From Bacteroidota bacterium (GTDB lineage: Bacteria > Bacteroidota > Bacteroidia > Flavobacteriales > Weeksellaceae), in the NCBI GenBank assembly GCA_023388015.1, contig JAEWHB010000182.1, positions 1-8,272 of the forward strand: DNA of 8,272 bases, given 5' to 3'. The translations under genes were made by a program, and so were the position numbers. Of the stretch, positions 6,547 to 8,272 are shown one piece after another (position 1 is the first letter of the stretch; each line of letters opens with the position of its first letter). Below the pieces are notes generated by a model that did no database searches, was not told where the DNA came from, and worked only from the letters and a program-made list of their open reading frames with translations.

Positions 6547-6575
6547 GAAATCAAGAAACGGAAAGAAATCAAGAA
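6547..6575. repeat. 11-bp direct repeat with 18-bp period
   Basis: GAAATCAAGAA occurs at 6547-6557 and again at 6565-6575. The period of 18 bp is six codons in the plus-strand open frame, where both copies read E-I-K. It may be a small local duplication, or a tandem binding site on one face of the helix. It lies about 80-110 bases upstream of rsmI and downstream of the CBS gene. Confidence 0.45.
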
Positions 6576-6603
6576 TGTTCTGAAGGAAATATACACACAA
6601 TCA

Positions 6604-6635
6604 AACCTCGCCGAGGCACAGACTCAGACGAGGTT
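6604..6635 (-). terminator. Hairpin downstream of the CBS gene, possible terminator
   Basis: AACCTCG (6604-6610) and CGAGGTT (6629-6635) form a 7-bp, four-GC stem about 30 bases past the CBS stop codon. A nearer 6-bp stem, ATTCCT/AGGAAT (6638-6643 with 6653-6658), comes first on the minus strand. After the GC stem the minus strand reads TGATTGTG, so the U-tract is poor. A second CGAGG copy at 6612-6616 could compete for the same arm. Termination is inferred from position. Confidence 0.35.
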
Positions 6636-6663
6636 CTATTCCTAAAACAATAAGGAATTATTT

Positions 6664-7080
6664 TCAATACTGCTCCAGCAAATAATTGATCAAATCGGTG
6701 GTGGTAACAATTCCTACCAATTTACCATTGTCTACAACCGGAATGGAGTGGAAACTTTGTTTGGCAAGCATTTCCGCAACTTCTTTAACGGTGGCGTCTG
6801 ACTCGACGGAAACCGGAATTCTTGTCATCACCTGCGGAATCGTATACATATCATATACCACCGAATCAACGGTTTCTTCGTTTTCATTCAGATCGGCAAA
6901 ACTGATTCTCAACAGATCAGAACGGCTGATGACACCCACGATTCGCTCCCCTTCCACAACCGGAATATGACGGATGCTGTGTTTGTTAAATAATTTTTCA
7001 GCGTCATATAAAGATTGGGTAGGATTTAAGGTTACTAAATCTTTTGACATAATCTGTGTTACGGGAACTCTCTGTTTCAT
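6664..7080 (-). CDS. Stand-alone CBS-pair protein
   Basis: The 138-residue protein consists almost wholly of two CBS domains (about 8-58 and 82-133) that would fold together as one Bateman module. Each ends in the adenosyl-ribose-contacting pattern: V-I-S-R-S-D (Ser52, Asp55) and I-V-T-T-T-D (Thr126, Asp129). I-R-H-I-P-V-V (36-42) and F-H-S-I-P-V-V (110-116) mark the matching strands. Such proteins bind AMP, ATP or S-adenosylmethionine and act as cytoplasmic energy or ligand sensors on partner proteins. There is no attached enzyme, channel or DNA-binding domain, so the target is unknown. The ATG at 7080 is preceded by an A-rich stretch and no Shine-Dalgarno motif. It is divergent from porQ across 183 bp; TAGTATTG on the minus strand at 7129-7122 is a one-mismatch -7 candidate. 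Confidence 0.92.
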   Translation of the reverse strand: MKQRVPVTQIMSKDLVTLNPTQSLYDAEKLFNKHSIRHIPVVEGERIVGVISRSDLLRISFADLNENEETVDSVVYDMYTIPQVMTRIPVSVESDATVKEVAEMLAKQSFHSIPVVDNGKLVGIVTTTDLINYLLEQY

Positions 7081-7140
7081 TTTATTTGTTTTATGATTAA
7101 TAATTCGTTCTTCTTATTTTTCAATACTAAGTTCCTGAAG

Positions 7141-7154
7141 TTTTTACCTAAAAA
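7141..7154. repeat. Short inverted repeat in the CBS/porQ divergent gap
   Basis: TTTTTA (7141-7146) and TAAAAA (7149-7154) are perfect inverted copies two bases apart. The site lies upstream of the possible CBS -7 box (7129-7122), so an operator is conceivable. An A/T-only repeat of this length can easily arise by chance. I see no other structure in 7081-7220. Confidence 0.25.
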
Positions 7155-7222
7155 GAATGACCCCCGACATTTGAAAATAGATTTGTTTTTCCTAACTTAA
7201 AAAGATAGTTACACACGAATTT

Positions 7223-7259
7223 TTGACAAATTCCGTTATCTACATTATTATTACTTTTG
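7223..7259 (+). promoter_or_regulatory. Candidate porQ promoter
   Basis: TACTTTTG (7252-7259) matches the Bacteroidota -7 box TAnnTTTG exactly, is followed by C, and ends four bases before the porQ ATG. TTG at 7223-7225 is 26 bp upstream, longer than the usual spacing of about 17-23. The same DNA also contains TTGACA (7223-7228), 17 bp, then TATTAT (7246-7251), which resembles an ordinary sigma-70 promoter of other bacteria. Confidence 0.45.
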
Positions 7260-7263
7260 CCGA

Positions 7264-8272
7264 ATGATAAAAAACCTCGTGTTTCTGTTTTTAATCCTAA
7301 CGACTATGGCTTCTGCCCAGGACGGAACGCGTGTATACGAATTTGTCAATATCACCACTTCGCCGCGTCAGGCCGCGTTGGGAGGAAATGCACAATCGGC
7401 ATGGGACAGCGACCCCAATATGTCTTATTGGAACCCGGCGCTGATGAACGAACAATCACACGGACAACTCGGGATTAATTACATAAATTACCTTGCCGAT
7501 GTGAATTTCGGGACGGTTTCTGCAGTTTATCAGTATGACGATGATGAATTTTTCTCCATCCACGGACAATATGTGGATTATGGAGATTTCAGAGGTTATG
7601 ATGAAAACGACAATCCAACCGGTGATTTCAGTGCCAAAGATGCGGCAATCGTAGTAGGATATGCCCGAAATCTAAGCGATTTTTTCACCGTAGGGGTAAA
7701 TGCCAAATACATCAATTCACGAATTGAAAGTTATACTTCTCACGCCATTGCAGCCGATTTAGGATTGGTTTTTCACGATATTGATTACAATACAAATGTG
7801 GCGCTTTCTGTGAGAAATATAGGAACCCAACTCCAGACTTATGCCGGCACTCAGGAGAAACTCCCTTTGCAGATAAACCTCGGCATTTCACATCGACTGG
7901 AATATGTTCCACTGGAATTAAGTTTGACTTTGCACGACTTGCAGAAATTTGACATTTCTATGCCGTATAACGAAAACGGGCAGGAAGTTGGATTTGGCAG
8001 GAAGGTTATTGACCACGTTTCCATCGGTGGTGAACTTTTTCCAGGACGCGGATTCAATATCAGACTTGGTTATAATTTCAAACGAGGAAATGAATTAAAA
8101 CTGGAAGATCAACGGACTTTTGCTGGTTTGACGTATGGTTTTGGGATTCGAATCAGTTCTTTTCGTTTTGAATTTGCGCACGCCAATTATTACAAAGGTT
8201 CCAATTCCAATCATTTTGGGATGATTATCAATCTGGACCGACTCATTCAGGGTAGTAATTATTGGCGCAGTA
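7264..8272 (+). CDS. porQ: Type IX secretion system protein PorQ (3' end cut by window)
   Basis: PorQ is an outer-membrane beta-barrel of the type IX secretion attachment complex (with PorU, PorV and PorZ), which processes cargo and anchors it to the cell surface; in Porphyromonas it anchors PorZ. The frame runs open for 336 codons to the window edge, close to the family's usual length, so only the last few residues should be missing. It starts with a signal peptide (1-18, cleavage after A-S-A). Next comes the family's typical opening: V-Y-E-F-V-N-I-T-T-S-P-R-Q-A-A-L-G-G (24-41) and D-P-N-M-S-Y-W-N-P-A-L-M (51-62). The remainder alternates aromatic and polar residues in amphipathic strands, consistent with a barrel. 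The ATG at 7264 directly begins the signal peptide. It is divergent from the CBS gene; no other type IX genes are in the window, as expected for scattered por genes. Confidence 0.9.
   Translation, partial: MIKNLVFLFLILTTMASAQDGTRVYEFVNITTSPRQAALGGNAQSAWDSDPNMSYWNPALMNEQSHGQLGINYINYLADVNFGTVSAVYQYDDDEFFSIHGQYVDYGDFRGYDENDNPTGDFSAKDAAIVVGYARNLSDFFTVGVNAKYINSRIESYTSHAIAADLGLVFHDIDYNTNVALSVRNIGTQLQTYAGTQEKLPLQINLGISHRLEYVPLELSLTLHDLQKFDISMPYNENGQEVGFGRKVIDHVSIGGELFPGRGFNIRLGYNFKRGNELKLEDQRTFAGLTYGFGIRISSFRFEFAHANYYKGSNSNHFGMIINLDRLIQGSNYWRS

Larger units (their letters stand above)
6508..6645 (+). other. Open frame of 45 codons without an ATG, possible gene remnant
   Basis: Between rsmI and the CBS gene the plus strand stays open from 6508 to the TAA at 6643-6645. 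There is no ATG or GTG start; the only plausible initiator is TTG at 6541, giving 34 residues that begin L-F-E-I-K-K-R-K-E-I-K. The composition is lysine/glutamate-rich, then V-L-K-E-I-Y-T-Q-S-N-L-A-E-A-Q. That is loosely like the helix before the catalytic Glu region in Mutator/IS256-type transposases, a comparison from memory and weak. It could be the tail of a decayed gene or a chance open frame. No promoter or complete domain is visible. Confidence 0.2.

Noticed and set aside
6600..6640. GC-richer hairpin region considered as a tRNA or attachment-site remnant
   Set aside because: No cloverleaf arms, no T-loop consensus and no flanking integrase or matching repeat.
7257..7478. Overlapping plus-strand frame at the start of porQ
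   Set aside because: It is out of frame with the signal peptide and the PorQ N-terminal motifs, which run in the frame starting at 7264.
1..8272. A new multi-gene defence, mobile or biosynthetic system
   Set aside because: Nearly every gene fits a known housekeeping or Bacteroidota envelope family, base composition looks even, and there are no arrays, recombinases, toxin-antitoxin pairs or nuclease-helicase clusters.

Overview
The window reads as ordinary chromosome of a Bacteroidota bacterium, most likely class Flavobacteriia. The reasons are: the partial porQ gene (a type IX secretion component limited to this phylum); the small DUF4296 and DUF4271 genes next to a polyprenol-phosphate-mannose synthase and a divergent flavobacterial-type hemD; AT-rich DNA; no convincing Shine-Dalgarno sequence at any independently started gene; and several TAnnTTTG-type boxes, the Bacteroidota -7 element. 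Genus cannot be settled from the window.

Layout. Bases 1-26 hold the first codons of a minus-strand gene that runs out of the window. Next come a minus-strand lipoprotein of unknown function (137-682) and a divergent alpha/beta hydrolase (733-1485), which share a 50-bp gap with a perfect 12-bp palindrome. A minus-strand pair follows: polyprenol monophosphomannose synthase (1864-2583), overlapping a DUF4296 lipoprotein (1493-1867) by ATGA. Divergent from this pair is a plus-strand run of DUF4271 membrane protein (2649-3305), uroporphyrinogen-III synthase hemD (3313-4065) and recJ (4101-5798). recJ meets the minus-strand rsmI (5788-6465) tail to tail with an 11-bp overlap. A 198-bp gap (6466-6663) holds hairpins, a short direct repeat and a possible remnant reading frame. 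The window ends with a two-CBS-domain protein on the minus strand (6664-7080), divergent from porQ (7264 to beyond 8272).

How the genes relate. Most are unrelated housekeeping functions: heme/siroheme synthesis (hemD), DNA repair (recJ), ribosome modification (rsmI) and nucleotide sensing (CBS). Two envelope themes stand out. One is polyprenol-phosphate mannose supply, the usual mannose donor for envelope glycosylation; the first lipoprotein carries six evenly spaced copies of the Bacteroidota O-glycosylation motif D-(S/T)-(A/L/I). The other is the type IX secretion attachment complex (porQ). I see no CRISPR array, rRNA, tRNA, intact insertion sequence, phage or defence locus, and no convincing evidence of a new multi-gene system. 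The most interesting leads are the periodic glycosylation motifs, the very short predicted 5' leaders and the possible relic between rsmI and the CBS gene.
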